A stretch of 64,000 nucleotides of DNA. Source: Bacteroidales bacterium. Its GTDB lineage: Bacteria; Bacteroidota; Bacteroidia; Bacteroidales; ML635J-15. This document shows positions 53,442-63,097 of this stretch, piece by piece; the stretch's first letter is position 1, and each line of letters begins with the position of its first letter. The DNA is taken from the NCBI GenBank assembly GCA_003249955.1, contig QKHS01000012.1:248001-312000 (forward strand), written 5' to 3'. The notes below the pieces were generated by a model. It did no database searches and was not told the DNA's origin. It was given only the letters and a program-made list of their open reading frames with translations. The translations under genes and the position numbers were made by a program.

Positions 53442-53472
53442 CAAAATTAGTTAAAGTTAGCGATAATACAAA
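53442..53472 (-). promoter_or_regulatory. promoter of the purB operon
   Basis: Read on the minus strand, TTTG (53469-53472) is followed after 19 bp by TAATTTTG (53442-53449), an excellent match to the -33/-7 consensus. It ends 24 bp before the purB ATG. Confidence 0.7.
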
Positions 53473-53531
53473 TTGATGATGTATATCTTTTTTATTGGTC
53501 ACATGTTTTGTACTATTAATCCCGGAAAAAC

Positions 53532-53562
53532 AAAAGAGCCACCTGATACAGGCAGCTCTTTT
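53532..53562 (-). terminator. terminator of the DUF2723 gene
   Basis: AAAAGAGC (53532-53539) pairs with GCTCTTTT (53555-53562), with an inner CCTG-ATA-CAGG stem. On the minus strand it is followed by GTTTTT. It lies 20 bp past the stop codon of the 1049-residue gene. Confidence 0.8.
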
Positions 53563-53581
53563 ACAAATTTTAAATGAGCAC

Positions 53582-56500
53582 TTACATGCTTCCTTCGTAT
53601 TTCATCATATATTCATTGAATTTTGGTTCAAGTGAATCAAATAATTCCTGACGCTGATTTGTCATGGCATTGCGCAAAACACGTCTGTAAGTTTCCATTG
53701 AAAGCTGGATATCATATTGACATCTTAGACGTTTTGCTTTGTCAAGGCCGAAAAAGAAATCTAATTCCTGTGTGGAAACTCTGATAATTTCTTTAAGGAA
53801 ATTATCACCTTTTTCAAAATCGCCTGTTGCATAATAAGCATTAGCATACTCGATATCGAATAATCCCGGAGTATAGATATTTGCAGGCATAAGTTCATCG
53901 CATTTTGCAATAAGAGCTTTTGCTTTTACAGTATCTCCGTCTGCTGCATACATAATTGCAAGATCTCTGAAATTATCACGGATTTTCACTATTCTTACAG
54001 TTCTGTTAATAGTGTTATCAACAATAATATTTGGATCATTCATATTTCCCCATCTGAATTTATTCATCAGGTTATCATACATAATTTCCTTATCTATTCT
54101 GCCTTTAGCACTTGATTTTATCGGAACCAGGCGATAAGCAAAACCTTCATTCTGGAAATAGTCATTTAATCCGACTGTATTGGAACTTCCTATTGATGTA
54201 AAGTAAATAGGGCGTTTCCAGTTGTTGGTTCTTAACAAATCAAGAGTCATCATTTCATTCTTTACAAGATAATTTCTCGCAAGATCAAACTTAATGATTT
54301 TTTCGATAAGGGCAGTGTCCTGAACTTTCACGGTACCGTTTGCAACAACTTCAGCAGAATCGACCTTCATATAAAGTTTATTTCTGTGATATGAGTATGT
54401 TAGCTCCCCTTCATATGGGAAAGAACTGGCGTCATCGTCAGCTATATAGTTTAACAAGCTGTCAACAGAAATATATCCTTTTTCTTCTCCTCTTTCATGA
54501 GGTACATAGTAAAGGACATCTCTTACTGAAGGTTCATAATCAGGTCTTTCGAGAGTTAATGGCATAGGAGCAGCATCATAACTTGCATGTTTCATCTGAT
54601 CCACATACCAGTCCGAAGCAAAATAAGGAAGGCAGCAGACTTTAACATCAGGTCTCACTCCTTCAACCTCCTGAGCATACCAGATAGGGAATGTGTCATT
54701 ATCACCATAAGTAAATAATATTGAATTCGGGGCACATGACATCAGGTAATTATAAGCAAAATCCCTTGCAATATACCTGTCGCTTCTGTCGTGATCGTTC
54801 CAGTTTTCTTTTGCCATGATATAAGGAACCGGAAGACAAATCAGTGTAGCTACCGATCCTGCAATAACAGCAGGAGAAAATCTTTTTAACAAATCATAAA
54901 TTGCAATAATGCTTAATCCTATCCATATTGCAAACGCATAGAAGGAACCGGCATAAGCATAATCCCGCTCACGAGGCTGATTTGGCGTTTGGTTAAGATA
55001 GACTACAATTGCAATACCTGTCAAAATGAAAAGTAAACTTACAATCCACCAGTCTTTAAGATTTTTAAACAACTGGTAACCCAAACCTATCAATCCAAGA
55101 AGGAGTGGGAGCATATAATATTTGTTATTTGCTTTGTTTGTTTTAAGATAATCAGGAAGTTTATCCTGATCTCCCAAACGTCTGTTATCAATAGAGCTTA
55201 TTCCGGAAATCCAGTTCCCGTGAATTACATTACCATTTCCCTGAATATCGTTCTGACGGCCTGCAAAATTCCACATAAAATAACGCCAATACATCCAATC
55301 CAACTGATAATTTACAAAGAATTTAATATTATTGGAAAATTTAGGCGATGTCTGCGAAGCCTTAAATCCTCCGTAATCTTTATAAACGTCAATATGTTCT
55401 GGACTCGGACTGTACATCCTTGGAAATATAGTACAATCTTTTTTAGCATAAACTGTTTCCGGTTTGTAGCTTACAATTACATATTTACCGTCGCGTTTAA
55501 CATAAACCGGCGATGTCTTTTCGTAACTTTCGGCTTTAGCATCAAAATACTGTCCGTACATAAGAGGTCTGTCTCCGTATTGTTCACGGTTCAGGTAATA
55601 AAGCAGGTTGAAAACATCGTCAGGATTATTCTGATCCATAGGAGTATTTGCATTCGATCTTATTACAATCAAAGCATAACTCGAGTAACCTATCATTATC
55701 ATGGTAATAGATATCATGATAAGATTCAGAACTTGTTTTTTCTTTTTTACCAGAATTATTATTCCATAAACAAATCCTCCGAGCAGAAGAATATTTAAGA
55801 AAATATTTCCTGACATAAAAGGAGCTCCTATAAGCACTAAAGCAACAGAAGGGACTATAATATTAAATATTTGGTTGTCGGAATAATGAGTAAGATAAAT
55901 GCTCATTCCCAGAAATGCTACACACAATATTGCCCATACAAATAATCCTGAATTATATGGCATTCCGATTCCGTTAACGAGGAATAATTCTATTTTTGAT
56001 GCTATTATGGCAACGCCGGGAATAATACCCCACATTATCATTGCTACAATAACCAACGAAACTGCTGTTGTAATTACAAAGCCCCAAAAATTCGGTTTGA
56101 ATTTTTTATAATAAAATACAAATGCAATTGCCGGAATGGTTAGCAGGTTAAGAAGGTGAACCCCGATTGACATCCCTACCAGCAGTGAAATAAGAAGAAT
56201 CCAGCGGGATGCTTTTACGTCATCATTACTGTCACTCCATTTCAGAATCGCCCAAAATACTATTGCAGTAAAGAATGATGAAAATGCATAAACTTCACCT
56301 TCAACAGCCGAAAACCAGAATGTATCAGAAAAAGTATATGCCATTGCACCCAACATACTTGCCCCGATAATTGCAATTGTTTTACCTGTATTATAATTCC
56401 CGTCGGGAGCGATCATTCTCTTTGCAAAATATGCAATAGACCAGTACAAAAACATTATTGTAAAGGCACTAACTATCCCCGAGAATGCATTAACCATTAT

Positions 56501-56731
56501 GGCAACCTGTTCCGGTCCCGATGCAAACATTGCAAAGAATCGTGCAATTATCATAAAAAACGGTGCTCCGGGGGGATGCCCTACCTGTAATTTGTATGAG
56601 GATGAAATAAATTCACCACAATCCCAAAAACTTACGGTCGGCTCCAATGTCATAAGATAAACTACTGCTGCTATTGCAAAAGCAAGCCAGCCGAAACCGT
56701 AATCAAGTTTTTTAAATAGTTTTTCAGTCAT
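53582..56731 (-). CDS. DUF2723 (TMEM260-like) membrane protein
   Basis: 1049 residues. The N-terminal DUF2723 domain (residues ~15-190) has the family core LEPTVSFWDCGEFISSSYKLQVGHPPGAPFF in two blocks, with Asp-Cys-Gly-Glu as likely active-site region, then about ten more membrane segments to ~residue 650. The rest is soluble: a periplasmic region with YRLVPIKSSAKGR and, at the end, helical repeats (DLAIMYAADGDTVKAKALI, YANAYYATGDFEKGDNFL), TPR-like. Human TMEM260 of this family is a protein O-mannosyltransferase, so a role in protein or lipid glycosylation is plausible. It is a single gene with its own terminator. Confidence 0.9.
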   Translation of the reverse strand: MTEKLFKKLDYGFGWLAFAIAAVVYLMTLEPTVSFWDCGEFISSSYKLQVGHPPGAPFFMIIARFFAMFASGPEQVAIMVNAFSGIVSAFTIMFLYWSIAYFAKRMIAPDGNYNTGKTIAIIGASMLGAMAYTFSDTFWFSAVEGEVYAFSSFFTAIVFWAILKWSDSNDDVKASRWILLISLLVGMSIGVHLLNLLTIPAIAFVFYYKKFKPNFWGFVITTAVSLVIVAMIMWGIIPGVAIIASKIELFLVNGIGMPYNSGLFVWAILCVAFLGMSIYLTHYSDNQIFNIIVPSVALVLIGAPFMSGNIFLNILLLGGFVYGIIILVKKKKQVLNLIMISITMIMIGYSSYALIVIRSNANTPMDQNNPDDVFNLLYYLNREQYGDRPLMYGQYFDAKAESYEKTSPVYVKRDGKYVIVSYKPETVYAKKDCTIFPRMYSPSPEHIDVYKDYGGFKASQTSPKFSNNIKFFVNYQLDWMYWRYFMWNFAGRQNDIQGNGNVIHGNWISGISSIDNRRLGDQDKLPDYLKTNKANNKYYMLPLLLGLIGLGYQLFKNLKDWWIVSLLFILTGIAIVVYLNQTPNQPRERDYAYAGSFYAFAIWIGLSIIAIYDLLKRFSPAVIAGSVATLICLPVPYIMAKENWNDHDRSDRYIARDFAYNYLMSCAPNSILFTYGDNDTFPIWYAQEVEGVRPDVKVCCLPYFASDWYVDQMKHASYDAAPMPLTLERPDYEPSVRDVLYYVPHERGEEKGYISVDSLLNYIADDDASSFPYEGELTYSYHRNKLYMKVDSAEVVANGTVKVQDTALIEKIIKFDLARNYLVKNEMMTLDLLRTNNWKRPIYFTSIGSSNTVGLNDYFQNEGFAYRLVPIKSSAKGRIDKEIMYDNLMNKFRWGNMNDPNIIVDNTINRTVRIVKIRDNFRDLAIMYAADGDTVKAKALIAKCDELMPANIYTPGLFDIEYANAYYATGDFEKGDNFLKEIIRVSTQELDFFFGLDKAKRLRCQYDIQLSMETYRRVLRNAMTNQRQELFDSLEPKFNEYMMKYEGSM

Positions 56732-57035
56732 AAAATAAGTGTTTTGTTCTATACAATTTTAGAAAGCGTAAAATTAACATAATTATTTTCTTGTGAAAAG
56801 AAAAAATACTTACTGATTTGTTAAATTGTTTCTTATATGCATTAATAATGGTTTTTGTGATTGTATTACTTGTTCTGTCAGAATAAAATAAGAATGATAT
56901 GACTACAGCAAAATATCAGAAATTATCAGATTCTTCATTATGAAGCAAGAGCATACCCTGCTAAAAAATCTGGTTTAATAATAAAAAAACAGACCGCAAA
57001 TTGCAGTCTGTTTTTTTATTATTGCTTAAAATCTG
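56732..57035. other. intergenic region
   Basis: 304 bp between two minus-strand genes. It holds the terminator of the downstream T9SS gene (56983-57017) and no other recognisable feature. AT-rich, no coding frame. Confidence 0.7.
56983..57017 (-). terminator. terminator of the T9SS PKD gene
   Basis: AAAAAAACAGAC (56983-56994) pairs with GTCTGTTTTTTT (57006-57017), with an inner GCA-TGC stem. It lies 18 bp past the stop codon of the 891-residue gene on the minus strand. Confidence 0.85.
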
Positions 57036-59711
57036 TTATTCTTTAACAAAAGAAACCACAGTGTTTCCTTCGGCACGGATTATTTTTATAAAATAATTTC
57101 CTGCAGAAAGGTTTCTGATATCAATTGTTACAACATCTGATGTAGCATTAAAGTCAGAAATAACCTGTCCGTTCGCGTTAATTATCTCAAATCTCTCAGC
57201 ATTGACTCCACTGATGTTAATAAGAGAAGTTGCCGGGTTAGGATAAATGCTGATGTTTTCTGCATTTAAAATTTCTGAAGCTGTTACAACATCAATATAA
57301 GTACCGTATTCTGAACTGCTGCATTCATTTGTTACAGTAAGAACAACATAATAAGTACCTTCTGCTAAATATGTGAATGATGGGTTTTCTTCAGTAGAAG
57401 TTGACGGGAAGAAATCATTATCTCCAAAGTTCCAGTCGTAAGTGTCTGCATTTTCGGATTCGTTAATGAAAGAAACTTCCAGTCCGTTTATAGCATAAGA
57501 AAATTCTGCATTCGGCAATAAATTACAGTCTGCAATTTCGAATTTGTCAACGGCAACACCTTCTGTGTTAGCCATAGAGAATAAACCGTTATCAAATACA
57601 AAACGGAATTTAACACTTGACTGATCTGCTAACATAGGAACATCAGTAGCTACCTGTATCCAACCTGCAGAAGAACCATTCCATGTTCCAAAACTTATCA
57701 TGCCTGTTCCATACCACCCTGTAGAGGCCAAACCTGCAGTTACAGTATCCCAGGTCATACCATCAATAGAATATTCAACATAGAAGTTTGACATTAATTG
57801 ATTAGTTTCGTATTGAACCATGGCTTTTATTTTAGGGTTAACCATTCCGGTAAAATCAAAACAAGGAGATTCCAGGTAAGAGACTTCGTTTGTATCATTA
57901 TACCCTGTGGCATTTGTTACCCAGGCATAAGAACCGTCAGCAGCAGAGTTAATCAATGAATTTGCAGGCATTGCAAGTTCCATTGTGGAATTTTCGCCGT
58001 AAGTATACCAGCCTGCAGATCCTGACTCAAATGATTCAACATATCCGTTGGCAGCAATTGTATTTTGAGATACAATTGTTTTAGAATACTCATCGTTTGT
58101 ATAGTCTTCGTCACCAGGGTTTATTGTTTTTGCAACTATTTCATAATCTCCGTATGCTGACATATCACAATGAGTAACAAATGTATATACAACACCTTCG
58201 CCGGGCTGAAGTGTAACAGAAACTGTTTCAGGAGAAGAAAGCCAGGTTAAACCACCGTCAATTGAATAATCAACAGGAATATTACTTTGTACCTGTGCCC
58301 CGAAGTTATGAATTTCTATCGAAACAGTTTCGCCTGAACCAAGGCCACAACCCGATTGAGGATCAATAATATCAATAATAGCAAGGTCATTAAGAACAGC
58401 TTCTTTAATTGTAAAATCATCTATTGCTATACCGTTTGCAACAAGGAAGCCACCTGTATAATTAATTCTGAATTTTACATTAGTTTCGCCTGCAAGTTCC
58501 GGCATTTGAACAATTATGTTTTCCCATCCTCCGGTAGTTGCAAAGTCATAAACTGTAATATTCCAGTTTGTTCCACCGTCAGTTGATGCCTGAATATTAG
58601 CAGAATTCCCGTAAAGAGAAAATTCTACCCATGCATTCAGATCCAAAGTCGGTAAATACAATGAAGACAAGTCAAAACACGGAGTCTCAAGATATGAAGT
58701 TTCGCTCATATTTGTATTACCTGCCAGATTTGTTACCCAACAATAATCTCCTGAAGCTGCCGAGTTAATAACAAGTTCCGGTAAAGTCTCGTCAGGGTTA
58801 CCATATTCCCATGATGACGCTGTTCCACCTGCAGAGAAAAATCCGTTGTTTGATTCAAAATCCTCTGTAAACGGAAAACTGCTATAGACAGGATATCTTG
58901 TTACAGACTGTGTGTATGAATCATTTGAAGTCTCTTCATCTCCTGTTAAACTTACTGAAACTACTATTTCATACTCTCCGTCTGTAGGAAAATCTGCAGG
59001 AGTTGAGAATTCAAAATACTCGCTGGCCATAGGAGCCAGAGTGGTAGGGAAGCCCTCTACGACAGGAGTTCCTCCATTTATTGTGTAAGACACGTTGAAA
59101 AATGCTGCAGGATTGGTTCCGTTATTTGTAATATAACATCCAACATTTGCCTGAGTAAGATCACAGGCAGATACTAACCCTTCAACTGAAGTTACCGCAA
59201 TATCATCTGCTATGTTTTTTGTGATTTCTATGTCAAAATTAACATTGGTGGCATCCCCCAGGAATGTGTTTGCTGAACTTACAATAATATAGTAAGTTGT
59301 CCCTGAGGTCAGATTAATGTTATTTAATGACGGATTTAAAATTGCATTATCTACATATGCAACACAATTTACTGATGGGTCATCAGGACATAAATCAGTA
59401 ATAAACAATCCGATATTTGCAGCAGGAATAAATCCGCTTGTAACAATTGAAGTGTTAAGTAATGCTACATTTATTTGCATATCAGATGCCGGAGTAAAGC
59501 TAAAGACATAGTCTTCATTGACCATTGAAGCCGAACCACAGGCATCAGAGTCATCATAGTCATTTCCCATACCTGTTGTTGTTAAACCGGTAGCCGAATA
59601 GGGAAGGGCAGAAATTACATCAGCATTTGCACAATCCTGCTGGCTGAACAGCGGAATAGCAATAATAACCTGCATACACAGTGCTGCCAATGAAATAAAA
59701 GTTTTTTTCAT
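57036..59711 (-). CDS. T9SS-sorted multidomain surface protein with PKD domain
   Basis: 891 residues. Signal peptide (MKKTFISLAALCMQVIIAIPLFS). A first domain (~25-165) looks like a pre-peptidase/fibronectin-like module (INVALLNTSIVTSG, GTTYYIIVSSANT). CARDB-like segments (CDLTQANVGCYITNNGTNPAAFFNVSY, GSGETVSIEIHNFGAQVQSNI) alternate with two jelly-roll/MAM-like modules (residues ~285-440 and ~555-730, SYLETPCFDLSSL and SYLESPCFDFTGM). A PKD domain (~735-810) has FSYAINGLEVSFINES and TYDWNFGDN. The C-terminal ~75 residues are a T9SS type A sorting domain (YPNPATSLINIS, GNYFIKIIRAEGN). Expected on the surface; ligand unknown. Confidence 0.9.
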   Translation of the reverse strand: MKKTFISLAALCMQVIIAIPLFSQQDCANADVISALPYSATGLTTTGMGNDYDDSDACGSASMVNEDYVFSFTPASDMQINVALLNTSIVTSGFIPAANIGLFITDLCPDDPSVNCVAYVDNAILNPSLNNINLTSGTTYYIIVSSANTFLGDATNVNFDIEITKNIADDIAVTSVEGLVSACDLTQANVGCYITNNGTNPAAFFNVSYTINGGTPVVEGFPTTLAPMASEYFEFSTPADFPTDGEYEIVVSVSLTGDEETSNDSYTQSVTRYPVYSSFPFTEDFESNNGFFSAGGTASSWEYGNPDETLPELVINSAASGDYCWVTNLAGNTNMSETSYLETPCFDLSSLYLPTLDLNAWVEFSLYGNSANIQASTDGGTNWNITVYDFATTGGWENIIVQMPELAGETNVKFRINYTGGFLVANGIAIDDFTIKEAVLNDLAIIDIIDPQSGCGLGSGETVSIEIHNFGAQVQSNIPVDYSIDGGLTWLSSPETVSVTLQPGEGVVYTFVTHCDMSAYGDYEIVAKTINPGDEDYTNDEYSKTIVSQNTIAANGYVESFESGSAGWYTYGENSTMELAMPANSLINSAADGSYAWVTNATGYNDTNEVSYLESPCFDFTGMVNPKIKAMVQYETNQLMSNFYVEYSIDGMTWDTVTAGLASTGWYGTGMISFGTWNGSSAGWIQVATDVPMLADQSSVKFRFVFDNGLFSMANTEGVAVDKFEIADCNLLPNAEFSYAINGLEVSFINESENADTYDWNFGDNDFFPSTSTEENPSFTYLAEGTYYVVLTVTNECSSSEYGTYIDVVTASEILNAENISIYPNPATSLINISGVNAERFEIINANGQVISDFNATSDVVTIDIRNLSAGNYFIKIIRAEGNTVVSFVKE

Positions 59712-59788
59712 AGTAACATGTTTTTTTAATTAATAAAAATAAATTATTTGCATTCAATCTCGGAGACAAATTTATAAATATTAAAATA

Positions 59789-59815
59789 AAAAAGCCACCT
59801 TAACAGTGGCTTTTT
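59789..59815 (-). terminator. terminator of the POT transporter gene
   Basis: AAAAAGCCAC (59789-59798) pairs with GTGGCTTTTT (59806-59815), loop 7 nt, followed by T-runs on the minus strand. It lies 20 bp past the stop codon at 59835. Confidence 0.85.
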
Positions 59816-59834
59816 ATTAACTATTTTGTTAAAA

Positions 59835-61355
59835 TTATTTTGCAACTCTTTCGAGCCATTTCAGCATAAATAACATTGTCCCCATAGATATAAGACATGC
59901 TGCAACAAATATTGACCATGTTGCCCAAATCGGAATGCTTTCATAGAAAATTGCACCTATAAACAAAAGCTGATTACCAACGGCTGTAGCGCATAACCAT
60001 AAGCCTTGCATCATACCCTGATATTTTGGCGGAGCAACTTTGGAAACAAAAGATATTCCCAACGGAGAAATAAATAACTCAGCTAAAGTAAGAATAAAGT
60101 AAGTTCCGATAAGCAGGAAAGGAGTAACACGTGCGGCATCAGGAAGACCTCCCATTGCGGTAACTTCTGATTTTAACGGTAACCCGAAAGATCCTGCAGC
60201 CATCAGGACATAACCTAAAGCAGCAATAAGCATCCCTATCGCAATTTTCTTAGGAGTAGAAGGTTCTTTACCTTTGGATCTGAGCCATCCGAACAATGCC
60301 ATTATAACAGGAGTAAGGAACACAACAAAGAAAGGATTTATAGACTGAAACAACTCTGCACCTTTAAGTGTTGTAAATCCCAGATTTATATTAATCCCGC
60401 TGAGATCGGTGTAATCTTTCGCAAAGAAAGTAAGTGTTAACCCGTTTTGGTGGAAAGAGAACCAGAAGAAAATAACAACTGCAAATACTGCAAACAAAGC
60501 ATATAAACGTTGTTTGACTTCTTTTGCATCCATTTCAATGGTTGCAGAACCAGAAGCACTTTTAATTTTATCTGCCGGATTAGGAAATCTGTTTTTGTTA
60601 ACAAGATAAATAACAAGAGAAATTGCCATTGCAACGATTGCAACTAAAAACGCATAGTGAAAACCTGTAGCAAACACATTAAGATATTCTTTGGCAAATA
60701 CTGTCATATCTGTCCCTGTAAATCCTGCATCTGCAGCCAGTTGAGGAAGATTCGGAACAGCTTTACCTGCTAACTGAGCATGACATAATTCAGGCAAAGT
60801 TGAGTTATATGCAAACCCATGCGATTCAACCCACCAGTTTCTGACACCAACAGCAGCAAGAGGAGCAAAAATAGCACCTACATTGATAAACATGTAGAAC
60901 CATTGGAAACCTGCATCACGCATTTTTGCATACTCAGGATTGTCATACATCTGACCTACCAAAGCCTGTAAGTTTCCTTTGAATAACCCGTTACCAAATG
61001 CGATTACAAATAAACCCACACAGGTTAATGTCAGGAATAAGACAAACTTATTCGCAGGAACCGGAGTTCCTGTAGGAATGGCAATAATAAGGTATCCGGC
61101 AGCCATCATAATAAGACCTACCAGAATTGTTCCTTTAAAGTTTTTTGTTCTGTCAGCGATTAACCCGCCAACAAATGCCAATACATAAATAGAAAAGTAG
61201 AAAATGGAATAGATAATCCCCGCATTAGTTTCGGACAATCCGAATTTGGCCATCAAAAACAATGACAATATTGCCATCATTGTATAAAAGCCAAACCTTT
61301 CTCCCATGTTAGCCAATGCTGCGGCTAATAACCCCTTTGGATGCTTTTTAAACAT
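59835..61355 (-). CDS. POT/PTR2 family proton-dependent oligopeptide transporter
   Basis: 506 residues, ~12 membrane segments. The family motif ExxERFxYY is present in slightly altered form, NMGERFGFYTMM, near residue 18-30, along with the RFGFY, FYFSIYVLAFVGGLIADR (motif 2) and GNGLFKGNLQALVGQMY blocks. It imports di- and tripeptides with protons. Only the core is visible; no cytoplasmic regulatory extensions. The gene diverges from nnr; the two promoters overlap within about 60 bp (61398-61457). The DPP-IV-type peptidase at 8.2-10.4 kb could supply its substrates, but that link is inference. Confidence 0.93.
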   Translation of the reverse strand: MFKKHPKGLLAAALANMGERFGFYTMMAILSLFLMAKFGLSETNAGIIYSIFYFSIYVLAFVGGLIADRTKNFKGTILVGLIMMAAGYLIIAIPTGTPVPANKFVLFLTLTCVGLFVIAFGNGLFKGNLQALVGQMYDNPEYAKMRDAGFQWFYMFINVGAIFAPLAAVGVRNWWVESHGFAYNSTLPELCHAQLAGKAVPNLPQLAADAGFTGTDMTVFAKEYLNVFATGFHYAFLVAIVAMAISLVIYLVNKNRFPNPADKIKSASGSATIEMDAKEVKQRLYALFAVFAVVIFFWFSFHQNGLTLTFFAKDYTDLSGININLGFTTLKGAELFQSINPFFVVFLTPVIMALFGWLRSKGKEPSTPKKIAIGMLIAALGYVLMAAGSFGLPLKSEVTAMGGLPDAARVTPFLLIGTYFILTLAELFISPLGISFVSKVAPPKYQGMMQGLWLCATAVGNQLLFIGAIFYESIPIWATWSIFVAACLISMGTMLFMLKWLERVAK

Positions 61356-61397
61356 AATATTTAATTTAAATTAATAATACTAACACTATTCGCTTTG

Positions 61398-61427
61398 CAA
61401 ATATAGAAATCTTTTTTTTATTTCAAA
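61398..61427 (-). promoter_or_regulatory. promoter of the POT transporter
   Basis: Read on the minus strand, TTG (61424-61426) is followed after 18 bp by TATATTTG (61398-61405), fitting -33/-7. It ends about 43 bp before the transporter ATG. Confidence 0.55.
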
Positions 61428-61457
61428 TTGATTTTGAAATTATTAGCTTTAACTTTG
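61428..61457 (+). promoter_or_regulatory. promoter of nnr
   Basis: TTG (61428-61430), 19 bp, then TAACTTTG (61450-61457), an excellent -33/-7 match. It ends 18 bp before the chosen ATG at 61476, and it lies back to back with the transporter promoter. Confidence 0.6.
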
Positions 61458-61475
61458 TTAAAAATATTGATTAAC

Positions 61476-62984
61476 ATGAAACTGTTCACTTCATCACAAA
61501 TACGCCTGATTGATAAATTCACAATTGAGAACGAACCTGTAGCTCCGGTTGATTTGATGGAACGTGCTGCCAGAGGCTTGTTTCAGTCCATGATGTGTGA
61601 CTTCGATTTGTCAAAAGATAAGTTTCTTATAATAGCAGGTCAGGGAAATAACGGAGGAGACGGGCTTGCTCTTGCAAGAATTATGTCCCGGATATCATGT
61701 GATGTAAAAGCTGTTTTTTGTGAATTTTCAGAGAATACCAGTCCGGATTGTTTTACTAATCTGAAAAGACTGAAAGACACCGAATCTCAGATTCTTCAGG
61801 TTGTTACAGATCCTGACGAAATTTCAACCGAACCAGGAAGAATAATTATAGACTGTCTTTTTGGTACAGGATTAACCAGGCCGGTTCGGGAAAAGTTTGC
61901 CAAAGTTATAGATAAAATAAATAAATCCGGTAATACAGTTGTTGCCGTTGATATTCCTTCGGGACTTTTCGGAGAAGATAACACCGGCAACAATGGCAGT
62001 ATTGTAAATGCCACATATACTCTAACCATACAGTTTCCGCCTTTGGCATCGATGTTTGCCGAAAATCATAAATATTTCGGGGAAATAAAAATTGTGGATA
62101 TTAACCTCAGCCGTCAGGCAATTGATGAAACCAACAGTAAATATTATACCACAGACAAGGATTTTGTAAAACCAATTATAAAAAAACGTGGAAGATTTGA
62201 CCATAAAGGTACTTTCGGACACGCCTTATTAATAGCGGGCTCTTATGGTAAAGCCGGAGCATCAGTTTTGGCTGCGAAAGCATGTATGCGTAGCGGAACC
62301 GGATTGCTTACCGTTCATTTGCCTGAAAAGCTTTCAGATATTATGCAAATTTCGGTTCCCGAAGCAATGTTGAATATTGACTCTGACAGTTTTATATTTT
62401 CCGGCATAGCCTGTCTGGATAATTTTAATGCTGCCGGAATAGGACCGGGGTTGGGAACAGATAAAATTACACAGAAAGCTGTTGTAAAATTTATTTCGGA
62501 ATATAATAAGCCTTTGGTAATTGACGCTGATGCACTTAACATTCTGTCAGGAATAAAGAATTTTAAAAACATTCTTAAACCGGGAACAATACTTACTCCA
62601 CATCCTAAAGAATTTGAAAGATTATTCGGGAAATATGAAAATTCTTACCACAGAATTTTATTTATGCAGAAATTTTCTGCCAAAACAGGTGTCATAATCG
62701 TCCTTAAAAGCGGAATAACCGCAATCTCTCTTCCTGACGGGAATATTTATTTCAACACTTCGGGAAACCCAGGAATGGCAACAGGTGGGAGCGGAGATGT
62801 GCTTACAGGAACAATCACCGGATTACTGGCTCAGAATTACGCCCCTGAAAATGCTGCAATTGCAGGAGTCTTCCTTCATTCATATGCCGGCGATATTGCA
62901 GCAGAAAAACTGGGGGAAAACCCGCTGATTGCTTCTGACATTATTAAATATTTACCAGAAGCATGGATTAAGATATTATCCTGA
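61476..62984 (+). CDS. nnr: bifunctional NAD(P)H-hydrate epimerase/dehydratase
   Basis: 502 residues from the ATG at 61476; the open frame upstream to 61428 overlaps the promoter. The N-terminal YjeF_N domain (about residues 1-215) has the epimerase loop GQGNNGGDGLALARIM and IIDCLFGTGLTRPVR. The C-terminal carbohydrate-kinase-like YjeF_C domain has KGTFGHALLIAGSYGKAGA, NPGMATGGSGDVLTG (ATP/ADP-binding Asp) and the metal-site regions. It repairs hydrated NAD(P)H. Both domains are fused, as usual in bacteria. Downstream the DUF4831 gene follows 113 bp later, with its own promoter. Confidence 0.95.
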   Translation: MKLFTSSQIRLIDKFTIENEPVAPVDLMERAARGLFQSMMCDFDLSKDKFLIIAGQGNNGGDGLALARIMSRISCDVKAVFCEFSENTSPDCFTNLKRLKDTESQILQVVTDPDEISTEPGRIIIDCLFGTGLTRPVREKFAKVIDKINKSGNTVVAVDIPSGLFGEDNTGNNGSIVNATYTLTIQFPPLASMFAENHKYFGEIKIVDINLSRQAIDETNSKYYTTDKDFVKPIIKKRGRFDHKGTFGHALLIAGSYGKAGASVLAAKACMRSGTGLLTVHLPEKLSDIMQISVPEAMLNIDSDSFIFSGIACLDNFNAAGIGPGLGTDKITQKAVVKFISEYNKPLVIDADALNILSGIKNFKNILKPGTILTPHPKEFERLFGKYENSYHRILFMQKFSAKTGVIIVLKSGITAISLPDGNIYFNTSGNPGMATGGSGDVLTGTITGLLAQNYAPENAAIAGVFLHSYAGDIAAEKLGENPLIASDIIKYLPEAWIKILS

Positions 62985-63046
62985 GAAATTTATGCAAGTT
63001 GTAAAAATATTTTTACGAAATCAGAATAGGATTCAAAAACGAAAAA

Positions 63047-63076
63047 TTGCAGCTTCTGATAAAATTCTTATTTTTG
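63047..63076 (+). promoter_or_regulatory. promoter of the DUF4831 gene
   Basis: TTG at 63047-63049 and TATTTTTG at 63069-63076 are spaced 19 bp. It ends 21 bp before the ATG at 63098. A good match to the -33/-7 pattern. Confidence 0.65.
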
Positions 63077-63097
63077 CAAAAAAAAGAAATTTAAATT

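Noticed and set aside
55220-55798. 192-codon plus-strand frame opposite the DUF2723 gene
   Set aside because: It is antisense to a well-supported gene and has biased, unlikely composition.
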